Origin: Frigoribacterium sp. CFBP 13712
GTDB lineage: Bacteria > Actinomycetota > Actinomycetes > Actinomycetales > Microbacteriaceae
Length of the DNA: 64,000 nt
Assembly (NCBI RefSeq): GCF_014842255.1
Contig: NZ_JACYVH010000002.1
Span: forward strand, 420,519-484,518
Direction: 5' to 3'
The position numbers were made by a program, and so were the translations under genes. The notes beneath the pieces were generated by a model, which was not told where the DNA came from, searched no databases, and saw only the letters and a program-made list of their open reading frames with translations. Every line of letters starts with the position of its first letter. Position 1 is the first letter of the stretch. Below are positions 36,372 through 44,960 of this stretch, piece by piece.

Positions 36372-36393
36372 ACTCGACCCCTAGGAGCACACC

Positions 36394-36789
36394 ATGCCCG
36401 AGATCCAGGGCTACGCCCACGTCGCCATCACCGTGTCCGACCTCGACGCGAGCCTGCCGTTCTACGAGAAGCTGCTCGGCGCCGAGCCCGTCGGCCGCAT
36501 CCAGCTCGACGGCCTCGACCGCCACCTGTTCCCGGTGGGCAACGGGCAGATCCTCGGCGTGACCGCCTACACGCACGGGTCTGCCGACGTGTCGAACCCG
36601 ACCACCCCCGGGCTCGACCACATCGGTCTCGCCGTCGCCGACCGCGACGGCGTCGTCGCCTGGCAGGAGCAGGCCACGGCGGCCGGCATCGAGTCCGACC
36701 TGCAGGACGCCGACTTCGGTCACGCCCTCATGGTGAAGGACCCGGACGGCAACCAGATCGAGTTCTTCGCCCCGCGCGCGCAGAGCTGA
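36394..36789 (+). CDS. VOC/glyoxalase family protein
   Basis: A 131-residue protein with two paired beta-alpha-beta-beta-beta modules. Module one starts GYAHVAITVSDLDASLPFYEKLL and module two GLDHIGLAVADRDGVVAW, ending VKDPDGNQIEFFAPR. Metal ligands would be His near residue 9, His near 72 and Glu near 124. It could act on a glutathione/mycothiol adduct, a diol or an antibiotic; the activity is not predictable. A TAGGAG site precedes the ATG. Confidence 0.88.
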   Translation: MPEIQGYAHVAITVSDLDASLPFYEKLLGAEPVGRIQLDGLDRHLFPVGNGQILGVTAYTHGSADVSNPTTPGLDHIGLAVADRDGVVAWQEQATAAGIESDLQDADFGHALMVKDPDGNQIEFFAPRAQS

Positions 36790-36848
36790 TCCGCAGGGCC
36801 CGCACCGCGCCTCCTCGGCTCCGGTCGGGTCCGCCCGCCGAACGACGG

Positions 36849-36880
36849 ACGGCTGCCACGCATCGATGCGAGGCAGCCGT
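36849..36880. terminator. Bidirectional terminator between VOC and mycoredoxin genes
   Basis: ACGGCTGCC pairs with GGCAGCCGT, enclosing the palindrome CGCATCGATGCG. The flanks carry one copy of the dispersed motif in each orientation (36806 and 36900), facing each other across the hairpin. Confidence 0.7.
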
Positions 36881-36910
36881 CGGTTCGTCGGGATGGCGAA
36901 GGAGGCGCGG

Positions 36911-37183
36911 TTACAGTCCGAGCTTCGCCTGCACGTCGGCGAGCGACGGGTTCGTGGCCGTCGAGCCGTCGGGGTAGATGATCGTCGGCACGGTCTGGTT
37001 GCCGTCGTTGACGCTCTGGACGATCTCGGCGGTGCCGGGGACCTCCTCGATGTTCACCTCGGTGTAGGCGATGCCCTGCTTGCCGAGCTGCTGCTTGAGG
37101 CGGGCGCAGTAGCCGCACCACGAGGTGCTGAACATCGTGATCGATCCGGCGGCGGGGACGTAGGCGGTGGCGGTGTCACTCAT
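36911..37183 (-). CDS. Mycoredoxin-like glutaredoxin
   Basis: A 90-residue thioredoxin-fold protein with the active site FSTSWCGYCARLKQQL (CGYC at about 22-25), the cis-Pro in QTVPTIIY, and VNIEEVPG. This is the mycoredoxin-1 pattern, which reduces mycothiol mixed disulfides in actinobacteria. TAGGCT six bases before the ATG marks a leaderless transcript. It is divergent from poxB. Confidence 0.92.
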   Translation of the reverse strand: MSDTATAYVPAAGSITMFSTSWCGYCARLKQQLGKQGIAYTEVNIEEVPGTAEIVQSVNDGNQTVPTIIYPDGSTATNPSLADVQAKLGL

Positions 37184-37266
37184 GACCCGAGCCTAAGCCT
37201 GGTCGGCGGTGAGCGGCGGGGGAGTTGGCTGGGAGCCGCATCAGGCACACCACGAGGAGGAACCCC

Positions 37267-39024
37267 ATGGCCGACACGGTCGCCGATCAGATCATCGCCC
37301 AGCTCGTCTCCGCCGGGGTCCGGCGCATCTACGGCATCGTCGGTGACAGCCTCAACCCGATCGTCGACGCCGTCCGGCGGACCGGGGGGTCGGCGAAGGG
37401 CGGCATCGACTGGGTGCACGTCCGCAACGAGGAGGCCGCCGCGTTCATGGCCTCCGGCGACGCGCAGATGAGCGGCGAGCTGGCCGTCTGCGCGGGGTCG
37501 TGCGGCCCCGGCAACCTGCACCTGATCAACGGCCTCTACGACGCCCATCGCAGTCGGGCGAAGGTCCTGGCGATCGCGAGTCACATCCCGAGCACGATGA
37601 TCGGCTCGGGGTACTTCCAGGAGACCCACCCCGACCGGCTCTTCGTCGAGTGCTCGGGCTACAGCGAGATGATCTCGACGGCGCCGCAGTCGCCCGGCGT
37701 CGTCGCGTCGGCGATCCGCCACACCCTGGCGGGCGAGGGAGTCAGCGTCATCACGCTGCCCGGCGACATCGCCGAGCTGGACGCCGCCGGTCGCGTGCCC
37801 GCCCCCGTGACCGTCGGGGCCGCCGAGCTCGTCCCCGCCGCTGCGGACGTCGAGGCTCTGGCGGATGCCATCAACCGGGCGAAGACGGTGGCGCTGTTCG
37901 TCGGCGAGGGCGGTCGGGGCTCGCACGACGAGATCGTCGAGCTCGCCGACCTGATCGGCGCGCCGATCGGGCACAGTCTGCGCGGCAAGGACGTCATCCA
38001 GTACGACAACCCGTTCGACGTCGGCATGACCGGGCTGCTCGGCTACGGGGCGGCCCACGCGGGCATCCACGACGCCGACCTGCTCGTGCTGCTCGGCACG
38101 GACTTCCCGTACCCGCAGTTCCTGCCGGACGGCGAGAAGGTGACGATCGCGCAGGTCGACGTCAAGGCCGAGGTGATCGGTCGTCGGGCCGACGTGCACG
38201 TGCCCGTCCACGGGGCGATCGCGCCGACCCTCCGTGCGCTGATGCCCCTCGTCCGCCGCAAGAGGAACCGGAGGTTCCTCGAGAAGACCCTCAAGAAGCA
38301 CGACCGGCTGATGTCGGGCGTCGTCGGCGCCTACACGAAGGACGTCGAGGGGATGCGGCCGATCCACCCCGAGTACGCGGCCTCGCTGCTCGACGAGGTC
38401 GCGGCCGACGACGCGATCTTCACCGCGGACACCGGCATGGGCAACGTCTGGGCCGCCCGGTACATCACTCCGACGCCCGAGCGACGCATCTTCGGCTCGT
38501 ACCTGCACGGGTCGATGGCGAACGCGCTGCCGCATGCGCTCGGAGCGCAGATGGCGTTCCCGGAGCGGCAGGTGGTGTCGATCTCGGGCGACGGCGGGCT
38601 GTCGATGCTGATGGGCGAGCTGGTCACGGCGCAGATGTACCGGCTGCCGGTGAAGATCGTCGTGTTCAACAACAGCACGCTGGGGCTCGTCAAGCTCGAG
38701 ATGCTCGTCGACGGGCTGCCCGACTTCGGCGTCGACGTGCCGTACACCGACTACGCGGCCGTCGCGAGGGCGATCGGCATCCACGCGGTGCACGTCGACG
38801 ACCCGCGCGATCTCCGCACGGCGTTGGAGGCGGCGTTCGAGCACGACGGACCCGCCCTCGTCGACATCGCCACCGACCCGAAGGCGCTGTCTCTGCCGCC
38901 GACGATCAGCGGCTCTCAGGTCAAGGGGTTCTCGCTCGCCCTGTCGAAGATCGTCATGAACGGCGGCGCGGGGGAGGCCGTGGCGATGGCCCGGTCGAAC
39001 CTGCGGAACATCCCCCGGCCGTAG
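37267..39024 (+). CDS. poxB: Pyruvate dehydrogenase (quinone) / pyruvate oxidase
   Basis: A 585-residue thiamine-diphosphate flavoenzyme that oxidises pyruvate to acetate and CO2 with electrons passed to quinone. The N-terminal domain has IYGIVGDSLNPIVDAVR and the cofactor glutamate in HVRNEEAAAFMA. The ThDP motif is GDGGLSMLMGE through IVVFNNSTLG. The C-terminal DGPALVDIATDPKALSLPP resembles PoxB. GGAGGAA supports the ATG at 37267. It would give acetate beside the acetyl-phosphate made by phosphoketolase. Confidence 0.93.
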   Translation: MADTVADQIIAQLVSAGVRRIYGIVGDSLNPIVDAVRRTGGSAKGGIDWVHVRNEEAAAFMASGDAQMSGELAVCAGSCGPGNLHLINGLYDAHRSRAKVLAIASHIPSTMIGSGYFQETHPDRLFVECSGYSEMISTAPQSPGVVASAIRHTLAGEGVSVITLPGDIAELDAAGRVPAPVTVGAAELVPAAADVEALADAINRAKTVALFVGEGGRGSHDEIVELADLIGAPIGHSLRGKDVIQYDNPFDVGMTGLLGYGAAHAGIHDADLLVLLGTDFPYPQFLPDGEKVTIAQVDVKAEVIGRRADVHVPVHGAIAPTLRALMPLVRRKRNRRFLEKTLKKHDRLMSGVVGAYTKDVEGMRPIHPEYAASLLDEVAADDAIFTADTGMGNVWAARYITPTPERRIFGSYLHGSMANALPHALGAQMAFPERQVVSISGDGGLSMLMGELVTAQMYRLPVKIVVFNNSTLGLVKLEMLVDGLPDFGVDVPYTDYAAVARAIGIHAVHVDDPRDLRTALEAAFEHDGPALVDIATDPKALSLPPTISGSQVKGFSLALSKIVMNGGAGEAVAMARSNLRNIPRP

Positions 39025-39054
39025 GCGCCGCGCCGCGCCGCGCGCCGCGGAGCG

Positions 39055-39352
39055 TCGAGGTGACTCGAAACGACCCCTCCGGGGCGTCGAGGCGCCGTTT
39101 CGAGTCACCTCGTTTCGGGGGCGGTGGCCCGAGCGCATCGAGGTGGCTCGAACGGGCGCTCTGGCGAGCCCAGGCGCCGCGCCGCCCCGCGCCCCGCGTC
39201 CGCCCCCCATCGATGTGACTCGAAACGGCCCTTTCGGGACTCAAAGGCGCCTCTTCGCGTCACTTCGTTGCAGGGGCCGCGGCCCCCTGTGCATCGAGGT
39301 GACTCGAAGGGCCCCTTCGGGTGAGCCGAGGCGCCGCTTCGCGTCACTTCGT
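39055..39352. repeat. Array of four diverged palindromic repeat units
   Basis: Units begin at 39055, 39138, 39210 and 39294 with variants of TCGAGGTGACTCGAA. Units 1, 3 and 4 end with an opposite arm (GTTTCGAGTCACCTC in unit 1, CTTCGCGTCACTTCG in 3 and 4), so each can fold into a hairpin; unit 1 has a perfect 15-bp stem. Unit 2 has lost its right arm. The 416-base spacer between poxB and the kinase gene contains no credible gene. Confidence 0.85.
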
Positions 39353-39362
39353 CGAGTGCGTC

Positions 39363-39406
39363 AGGAGGCGCGGTGCCGGTCCTCGAAGGCCGGCACCGCG
39401 CCTCCT
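39363..39406. terminator. Hairpin made of two facing AGGAGGCGCG motifs
   Basis: AGGAGGCGCGGTGCCGG pairs perfectly over 17 bp with its complement, with a ten-base loop region TCCTCGAAGG. It sits between converging poxB and the kinase gene and would terminate both. Confidence 0.75.
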
Positions 39407-39440
39407 CGGCTCGGCCCGGCAGGCCCGGCAGACGCGACCG

Positions 39441-40796
39441 TCAGCCGGCGGCGGGCGTGCTCCGCGCGGCCAGGCGGGCGACCGCGGTCAGCGGGATGCT
39501 GATCCAGTCGGGCCGGTTGCGGCTCTCGTAGATCGCCTCGTACACGGCCTTGTCGATCTCGAAGGCGTCGAGCAGTGCGCGGGCCGCGCGGATGTCGACA
39601 CCCGACGATGCGATGTAGCCGTCGACGAAGGCCTTGCGGGCGTCGTGGGCCCACTCGCGGGCGTCGACCGGCGTCGACTCGTGGGCGAGCGACCCGGCGA
39701 CGTAGTCGAACGAGCGCAGCATCCCGGCGATGTCGCGGATCGGCAGGTCGGGGCGCGAGCGCTCGGGCATGGGGCGCAGCGGCTCGCCCTCGAAGTCGAT
39801 CAGCATCCAGCCGCGCTCGGGCGACAGCAGCGCCTGTCCGAGGTGCAGGTCGCCGTGGATGCGCTGCAGGTCCGGCCAGGCGAGATGACCGGCCGCGTCG
39901 TAGACGCGCGAGATGGCGGCTTCGTGCTCGGCGATCTCGGGCACCTCGCGGGCCGCCGTGGCGATGCGCCGGCGCATGCTGACGAGGGCGCCGTCGATCT
40001 CGTCGGGCCCCGCCGCGACGCTGCCGAGCTCGACGGCGAGGGTGGCGTGCATCTCGGCGACGGCCACGCCGAGGTCGTGCGCCTCGGCGGTGAAGTCGGT
40101 TCCGGCCGCCGCGGCCGCGAGGGCCACGCGCCAGGCGTCGTCGAGCCCGGGCAGGAACTCCTGCGAGAACGCGAGGTGCCCGGTGGCGGTCCCGCCGTCG
40201 CGGCCCGGGTCGGTCCAGGTGGCGCGCAGCGAGCCGAACGACGACGGCACGTGCGTCGAGCCGCCGCGGGTCAGCGACGCCTGGGTGGTGACGTCGGGGT
40301 TGTCACCGTGGTGCAGCACGCGGAAGACCTTGGCGATCACGTGCTCGACCGGCCCGCCCTCGACGTCGTAGATGATCGAGGTGTTCGACTGCTCGCCCGA
40401 GAGCACGCGCGAGCGCCGCACCGTGCCGGGGTCGACGATGCGGGTGCCCTCGACGGAGACGTCGGCGCCGTCGATGCGCGCCTCGTCCGTCATCGTGCGG
40501 AGCAGCTCGCGGGCGTAGGCGGGGTCGTGCGGCCCGTCGTAGAGGTAGCGGCCGTCGGCCGAGCCGATGAAGGCCGCGTCGCCGCCGGGAAGCGGGGCGT
40601 CGCGGCTCACCAGCGGCACCTGGTACAGCACGGGGGTGTCGCCGGCCTCGTCGATGATCAGCAGAGTCAGGGCGAGCGCGTCGCCGAGATCGGACTCGTA
40701 CGACCCGATGACCCGCAACGCGGGCGTCCGCCCCTTCGTCGCGTACCAGCGCTGTCGCGCCATCCATCCGGCCAGACTCGGTGCCACGTCGCTCAT
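39441..40796 (-). CDS. Maltokinase-type sugar kinase
   Basis: A 451-residue APH-fold kinase with the maltokinase N-terminal cap (LAGWMARQRWYATKGR, residues about 8-23). The kinase lobe shows VIAKVFRVLH, the catalytic loop RIHGDLHLGQALL and the metal motif MLIDFEGEP. In the GlgE pathway such enzymes phosphorylate maltose, but treS and glgE are absent here, and orphan relatives phosphorylate glucosamine. TAGGGT six bases before the ATG indicates a leaderless transcript. Confidence 0.85.
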   Translation of the reverse strand: MSDVAPSLAGWMARQRWYATKGRTPALRVIGSYESDLGDALALTLLIIDEAGDTPVLYQVPLVSRDAPLPGGDAAFIGSADGRYLYDGPHDPAYARELLRTMTDEARIDGADVSVEGTRIVDPGTVRRSRVLSGEQSNTSIIYDVEGGPVEHVIAKVFRVLHHGDNPDVTTQASLTRGGSTHVPSSFGSLRATWTDPGRDGGTATGHLAFSQEFLPGLDDAWRVALAAAAAGTDFTAEAHDLGVAVAEMHATLAVELGSVAAGPDEIDGALVSMRRRIATAAREVPEIAEHEAAISRVYDAAGHLAWPDLQRIHGDLHLGQALLSPERGWMLIDFEGEPLRPMPERSRPDLPIRDIAGMLRSFDYVAGSLAHESTPVDAREWAHDARKAFVDGYIASSGVDIRAARALLDAFEIDKAVYEAIYESRNRPDWISIPLTAVARLAARSTPAAG

Positions 40797-40822
40797 GCGA
40801 CGACCCTACGCCCGCCCGGCCG

Positions 40823-40879
40823 AGGAGGCGCGGCGCGAGCCCCGAGGAGGCGCGCGCGGCTCGACGCCGTCGCCGCGCC
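40823..40879. repeat. Cluster of three dispersed-motif copies
   Basis: Two direct copies of AGGAGGCGCG (40823, 40845) and one near-copy in the other orientation (CCGCGCCTCC near 40876) fill the spacer between the divergent kinase and CYTH genes. Confidence 0.6.
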
Positions 40880-40935
40880 TCCCTCACGGGGCGGGCCGCT
40901 CGCCCCGCACCCGGCGACCGGCTACAACTGGAGGC

Positions 40936-41574
40936 ATGAGCCGCACCGAGCAGACCGAGATCGAGCGCAAGTACGACGTCGACCAGACGGCCGTCGTCCC
41001 CGACCTGGGCGGGGTCGCCGGGGGAGGGCTCGTCGTCGGGCGCACCGAGCCGCGACCCGCCGTCGAGCTGGTGGCGACCTACTGGGACACCGACGACCAC
41101 GCGCTCGTCGCCGCCCGGACGACCCTGAGGAGGCGAGAGGGCGGAGGCGACGAGGGCTGGCACCTCAAGCTGCCGCCGCAGGCCGGCACGACGGGCCGTC
41201 GTGAGGTGCACTGGCCGCTCGGATCCGCCGACGAGCCGGTGCCCGCTGACCTGCTGGCACTCGTCGCCGGCGTGCTCGACGGGCGCTCGGTGCGCCCCGT
41301 GCTCCGGCTGGCGACGAACCGCTCGGTGCTGATGCTGCTGGCAGACGACGACTCGGCCCTCGCCGAGGTCGCCGACGATGTGGTCACCGCGACGCGACTC
41401 GCGTCGGGCGCCGAGCGTCGCTGGCGCGAGTGGGAGGTCGAGCTCGCGCCGGGTGTCGACGGCGAGCCGGGCGAGGGTCTGCTCGACGCGGTCGAGCAGC
41501 GTGTCCTCGCCGCCGGGGCCGTCGTCTCGTCGTCGCGGTCGAAGCTGGCGAGGGGCCTCGGGGCCGAGGGCTGA
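40936..41574 (+). CDS. CYTH domain protein
   Basis: A 212-residue protein with the CYTH hallmark EIERKYDV (ExExK) near residue 7 and basic/acidic tunnel strands TTLRRRE, GWHLKLP, RREVHWPL, WREWEVELAPG and SRSKLARGL. CYTH enzymes hydrolyse inorganic triphosphate or make cyclic AMP. There is no CHAD domain. TACAAC seven bases before the ATG suggests a leaderless mRNA, although GGAGG also lies close by. Confidence 0.9.
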   Translation: MSRTEQTEIERKYDVDQTAVVPDLGGVAGGGLVVGRTEPRPAVELVATYWDTDDHALVAARTTLRRREGGGDEGWHLKLPPQAGTTGRREVHWPLGSADEPVPADLLALVAGVLDGRSVRPVLRLATNRSVLMLLADDDSALAEVADDVVTATRLASGAERRWREWEVELAPGVDGEPGEGLLDAVEQRVLAAGAVVSSSRSKLARGLGAEG

Positions 41575-41595
41575 CCTGCCGACGGCCGCCCGCCC

Positions 41596-41633
41596 GGCCG
41601 ACCCGCGCCTCCTCGGAGTCCGCGGGTCGGGCC
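41596..41633. terminator. Bidirectional hairpin between CYTH and peptidase genes
   Basis: GGCCGACCCGCG pairs with CGCGGGTC-GGCC (one bulged G); the loop contains a dispersed-motif copy at 41604. Confidence 0.6.
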
Positions 41634-41653
41634 GGCCCGCTCGGGTCGGCCGC

Positions 41654-43762
41654 CTAGGCGCGACCGAGCACGTCGAGGATCCACGCGATCTCGACGGCGC
41701 GCTCGCGCCACGACTCGTAGCGCCCGCTCACGCCACCGTGCCCGGCCGACATCTCGGTCTTCAGCAGCACGGGCGCGCCGACGTCGCGCAGCCGGGCGAC
41801 CCACTTGGCGGGTTCGACGTAGAGCACGCGGGTGTCGTTGAGCGAGGTCACGGCGAGGATGCGCGGGTAGGCGACGCCCTCGCGCACGTTCTCGTAGGGG
41901 CTGTAGCCGCGCATGTACTCGTAGACCTCGGCGTCGTGCAGCGGGTCGCCCCATTCGTCCCACTCGATCACCGTGAGGGGCAGATCGGGGTCGAGGATGC
42001 TCGTGAGCGCGTCGACGAAGGGCACGGCGGCGACGATCCCCGCGAAGCGGTCGGGCGCGAGGTTGGCGACCGCGCCCATCAGCAGGCCGCCCGCGCTGCC
42101 GCCCTCAGCGACGAGCAGCTCGGGCGTGGTGCGGCCCTCGGCGATGAGGTGGTCGGCGACGTCCACGAAGTCGGTGAACGAGTTCTTCTTCGTCAGCGTC
42201 TTGCCCCCTTCGTACCAGGCGCGACCCAGCTCGCCGCCGCCGCGCACGTGCGCCACGGCGAAGACGACGCCACGGTCGAGCAGCGACAGACGGGCGACGC
42301 TGAAGCCGGGGTCGATGCTGTGCTCGTACGAGCCGTAGCCGTAGAGGTGGACGGGCGAGGGGCCCGAGGTCGGCACGGCGTCGCGGCGCCAGACCAGCGA
42401 CACGGGCACGCGCGTGCCGTCGGCCGCGGTGGCCCATTCGCGCGACTGCTCGTAGTCGGCGGGGTCGTAGCCGCCGAGCACGTTCTGCCGCTTGAGCAGG
42501 CGACGCTCGCCGGTGCGCACGTCGAGGTCGTACACGGTCGACGGGGTGACGAACGAGGTGTAGCCGAATCGGACGGTGGGCTGGGCGAACTCGGGGTTGC
42601 CGCCGACGCCCGCGGCGAAGAGCGGCTCGTCGAACGCGACCTCGGTCACGTCGCCGTAGCCGTCGGCGTCGAGCGGGACGACCGCGAAGCGGGGCAGCGC
42701 GTCGCGACGGTACTCGACGACCAGGTGGCCGGCGAACGCGTCGACCGATTCGAGCCGGACGGAGGCGCGGTGCGGCATGATCACGCGGCGGTCGGTGGTC
42801 GAGGTGGGGTCGTCGGCCGGCACGTCGACCAGCTCGAAGTTCTCGGCGTCGTCGTTGTGGACGACGAGGAGGCGGTCGCTGCCCGCGACGATCGCGTGCT
42901 CGACCTCGTACTCGACGCCCTCGCGGCGCGGCCACACGACGCGGAACTCGCCCGTCGGGTCGCTCGAGTCGAGCAGCCAGGTCTCGCTGGTGATCTTGGA
43001 GCCGATGTCGATCACGAGGTACTGGCGGCTGCGGGTCAGGCCCACGCCGATCCAGTAGCGGTCGTCGGGCTCGGTGAAGACGGTGACGTCGTCGGCCGCC
43101 CGGCCGACCTCGTGACGCCAGATGGTGTCGGGGCGCCACGACTCGTCGACCGTGGGGTAGAAGACGTAGCGACCGGTGGCGTCGAAGAGGGCGCCCGGGG
43201 CGGTGTCGGGGATCTCGTCGTCCAGGTCGGAGCCGGACTCGAGGTCGCGGATCCGCAGGGTGTAGCGCTCGTCGCCCTCGGTGTCGACCGCGTAGGCCAG
43301 CAGTCGGCCGTCGGGGGAGACGTCGAAGCTGCCGAGCGAGAAGAAGTCGTGTCCGTCGGCCTCGACGTTGCCGTCGAGGAGGACCTGCTCGCCCTCGGCG
43401 GGGCGGTCGGCGCCGAAGACCGGGGGAGTCCAGTCGTCGGGGCCCGCGATGGGCGCCCGGCAGTGGATGCCGTACTGCGAGCCCTCGGCCGTCCGCGAGT
43501 AGTACCACCACGAGCCCTCACGGACGGGGACGCCGAGGTCCGTCTCTTGGACGCGGCTCCTGATCTCGTCGAACACGGTCTCGCGGAGACCCGCGAGATG
43601 CGCGGTCTCGGCGGTCGTGTGGGCGTTCTCGGCCTCGAGATGCGCGAGGACCTCCGGGTCCTCCTTCGCCCTCAGCCATTCGTAGTCGTCGACGAAGTCG
43701 TGGCCGTGGTGGCTGCGAGTGACGGGTCTCTTCGGAGCGCGGGGCGCGGGGACGGAAGCCAT
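41654..43762 (-). CDS. ptrB: Oligopeptidase B-like S9 peptidase
   Basis: A 702-residue prolyl-oligopeptidase-family enzyme that cuts short peptides after basic residues. A short lead (RSHHGHDFVDDYEWLRAKED) precedes a seven-bladed propeller and an alpha/beta hydrolase domain. The nucleophile is in VAEGGSAGGLLMG, the aspartate in TSLNDTRVLYVEP, and the histidine in SAGHGGVSGR near the C-terminus. It is cytosolic. TAGGGT six bases before the ATG predicts a leaderless mRNA. Confidence 0.93.
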   Translation of the reverse strand: MASVPAPRAPKRPVTRSHHGHDFVDDYEWLRAKEDPEVLAHLEAENAHTTAETAHLAGLRETVFDEIRSRVQETDLGVPVREGSWWYYSRTAEGSQYGIHCRAPIAGPDDWTPPVFGADRPAEGEQVLLDGNVEADGHDFFSLGSFDVSPDGRLLAYAVDTEGDERYTLRIRDLESGSDLDDEIPDTAPGALFDATGRYVFYPTVDESWRPDTIWRHEVGRAADDVTVFTEPDDRYWIGVGLTRSRQYLVIDIGSKITSETWLLDSSDPTGEFRVVWPRREGVEYEVEHAIVAGSDRLLVVHNDDAENFELVDVPADDPTSTTDRRVIMPHRASVRLESVDAFAGHLVVEYRRDALPRFAVVPLDADGYGDVTEVAFDEPLFAAGVGGNPEFAQPTVRFGYTSFVTPSTVYDLDVRTGERRLLKRQNVLGGYDPADYEQSREWATAADGTRVPVSLVWRRDAVPTSGPSPVHLYGYGSYEHSIDPGFSVARLSLLDRGVVFAVAHVRGGGELGRAWYEGGKTLTKKNSFTDFVDVADHLIAEGRTTPELLVAEGGSAGGLLMGAVANLAPDRFAGIVAAVPFVDALTSILDPDLPLTVIEWDEWGDPLHDAEVYEYMRGYSPYENVREGVAYPRILAVTSLNDTRVLYVEPAKWVARLRDVGAPVLLKTEMSAGHGGVSGRYESWRERAVEIAWILDVLGRA

Positions 43763-43794
43763 CCGCCAACCCTACTGAAGGCCGCGGTGGGCGC

Positions 43795-44145
43795 TCAGTG
43801 CGAAGCGGCGTCGATCCGGCCCATCAGCGACCACACGGCGCGCGACAGCTCGGGGTGCCAGAGCGCGACCGTCCGGAGGAACCTCAGCTCGTCGGTCGTG
43901 CCCAGCCCGCCCGCGACGGGCACCCCGTCGACGCCTCGCGCCGCGGCGCGGATCGAGATGACGACCTGCTCGTCGACGGTGGGCAGACCGGGGATGACGT
44001 CCCACGGGTCCTCGCCGTTGCGGCACCGGAGCTCGATCAGGGCCGCGAGCTCGTCGTGCGCCTCGGCCCGCAGCACCTCGAGGCTGCGACCGGCCCCACG
44101 GAACTCGGGCACGCCCCCTCGGGGCGCGTCGGGTGTCTCGGGCAT
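43795..44145 (-). CDS. Hypothetical protein
   Basis: A 116-residue soluble protein I do not recognise. Two helical stretches, LEVLRAEAHDELAALIELRCRNG and DEQVVISIRAAARG, precede DELRFLRTVALWHPELSRAVWSLMGRID. It has one cysteine and no membrane segment. TAGGCT seven bases before the ATG supports expression and the start. It lies 32 bases upstream of oligopeptidase B on the same strand. Confidence 0.65.
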   Translation of the reverse strand: MPETPDAPRGGVPEFRGAGRSLEVLRAEAHDELAALIELRCRNGEDPWDVIPGLPTVDEQVVISIRAAARGVDGVPVAGGLGTTDELRFLRTVALWHPELSRAVWSLMGRIDAASH

Positions 44146-44201
44146 GCGGACGAGCCTACGCGCGAGCGCCTCGACGGTCGCGGGGCCGCTAGCCTCGGCG
44201 C

Positions 44202-44711
44202 ATGGTCTACCGAGTGTGCGTCGCCTACCTCCTCCGCAGGGTCGAGGGGCGGACGGAGGTGCTGCTCGGTCGCAAGAAGCGCGGTCTCGGCACGGGGCGG
44301 TACGTCGGTCTCGGCGGCAAGCTCGAGGCGGGGGAGTCGGCGCTCGACGCGATCGTCCGCGAGATCGCGGAGGAGGCGGGCGTGGTCGTGCAGCCGGGCG
44401 ACCTCGACCGCCGCGGGGATCTGCTCTATCTGTTCCCGCACCGCGAGTCGTGGAGCCAGCGCTCGACGGTGTTCGTCACGACGCGCTGGTCGGGCGAGCC
44501 CGTCGAGAGCGACGAGCTCGCCCCCGCCTGGTTCGCGCTCGACGATCTGCCGCTCGACGAGATGTGGAGCGACGCGCGCGCGTGGCTCCCGGCCGTGCTC
44601 GCCGGCGGCGCCGTCTCGCACGAGTTCACCTTCGGCGAGGACCTCGCGAGCGTCGCCTCCGATCGGCCTCTGCCCGACGGCATGCCGCCCGTCGGCGCTC
44701 CGTCCGCCTGA
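44202..44711 (+). CDS. NUDIX hydrolase, MTH1-like
   Basis: A 169-residue NUDIX enzyme. LLGRKKRGLGTGRYVGLGGKL resembles MTH1 (8-oxo-dGTP diphosphatase), and the box GGKLEAGESALDAIVREIAEEAGV fits G-x5-E-x7-REUxEExGU. It may clean oxidised purine nucleotides. TAGCCT six bases before the ATG predicts a leaderless transcript. It is divergent from the hypothetical gene at 43795 and converges with the membrane pair. Confidence 0.9.
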   Translation: MVYRVCVAYLLRRVEGRTEVLLGRKKRGLGTGRYVGLGGKLEAGESALDAIVREIAEEAGVVVQPGDLDRRGDLLYLFPHRESWSQRSTVFVTTRWSGEPVESDELAPAWFALDDLPLDEMWSDARAWLPAVLAGGAVSHEFTFGEDLASVASDRPLPDGMPPVGAPSA

Positions 44712-44721
44712 TCGGCCGGGG

Positions 44722-44949
44722 TCAGCGCTCGCCGCGGTGCGACCGGGAGCCGCTCGAGCGGACGAAGAAGTCGACCACGCCGACCAGCACGGCCAGCACG
44801 ACCGCGCCCCACGCGTAGCCCACGAAGAGACCGGCGACGTCACGGCCGCCCGGTGCGAGCGTGACGCTCAGGACGTAGAGGGCGGCGGCGGCGACCAGCA
44901 GGACGACGACGACCGCGACGAGCAGGCGGTGCAGGGCGGATCGGTTCAC
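44722..44949 (-). CDS. Small two-helix membrane protein
   Basis: A 75-residue protein with two hydrophobic segments (LLVAVVVVLLVAAAALYVLSV and GLFVGYAWGAVVLAVLVGVVDFF) and a basic C-terminus. It starts at GTG. A TAGGCT -10 box eight bases upstream begins with the stop codon of the larger membrane gene before it. The two genes may work together; function unknown. Confidence 0.7.
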   Translation of the reverse strand: MNRSALHRLLVAVVVVLLVAAAALYVLSVTLAPGGRDVAGLFVGYAWGAVVLAVLVGVVDFFVRSSGSRSHRGER

Positions 44950-44960
44950 GACCGGTCAGC

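Noticed and set aside
39055-39352. Insertion-sequence remnant
   Set aside because: There are four diverged short units, no transposase frame and no target-site duplication.
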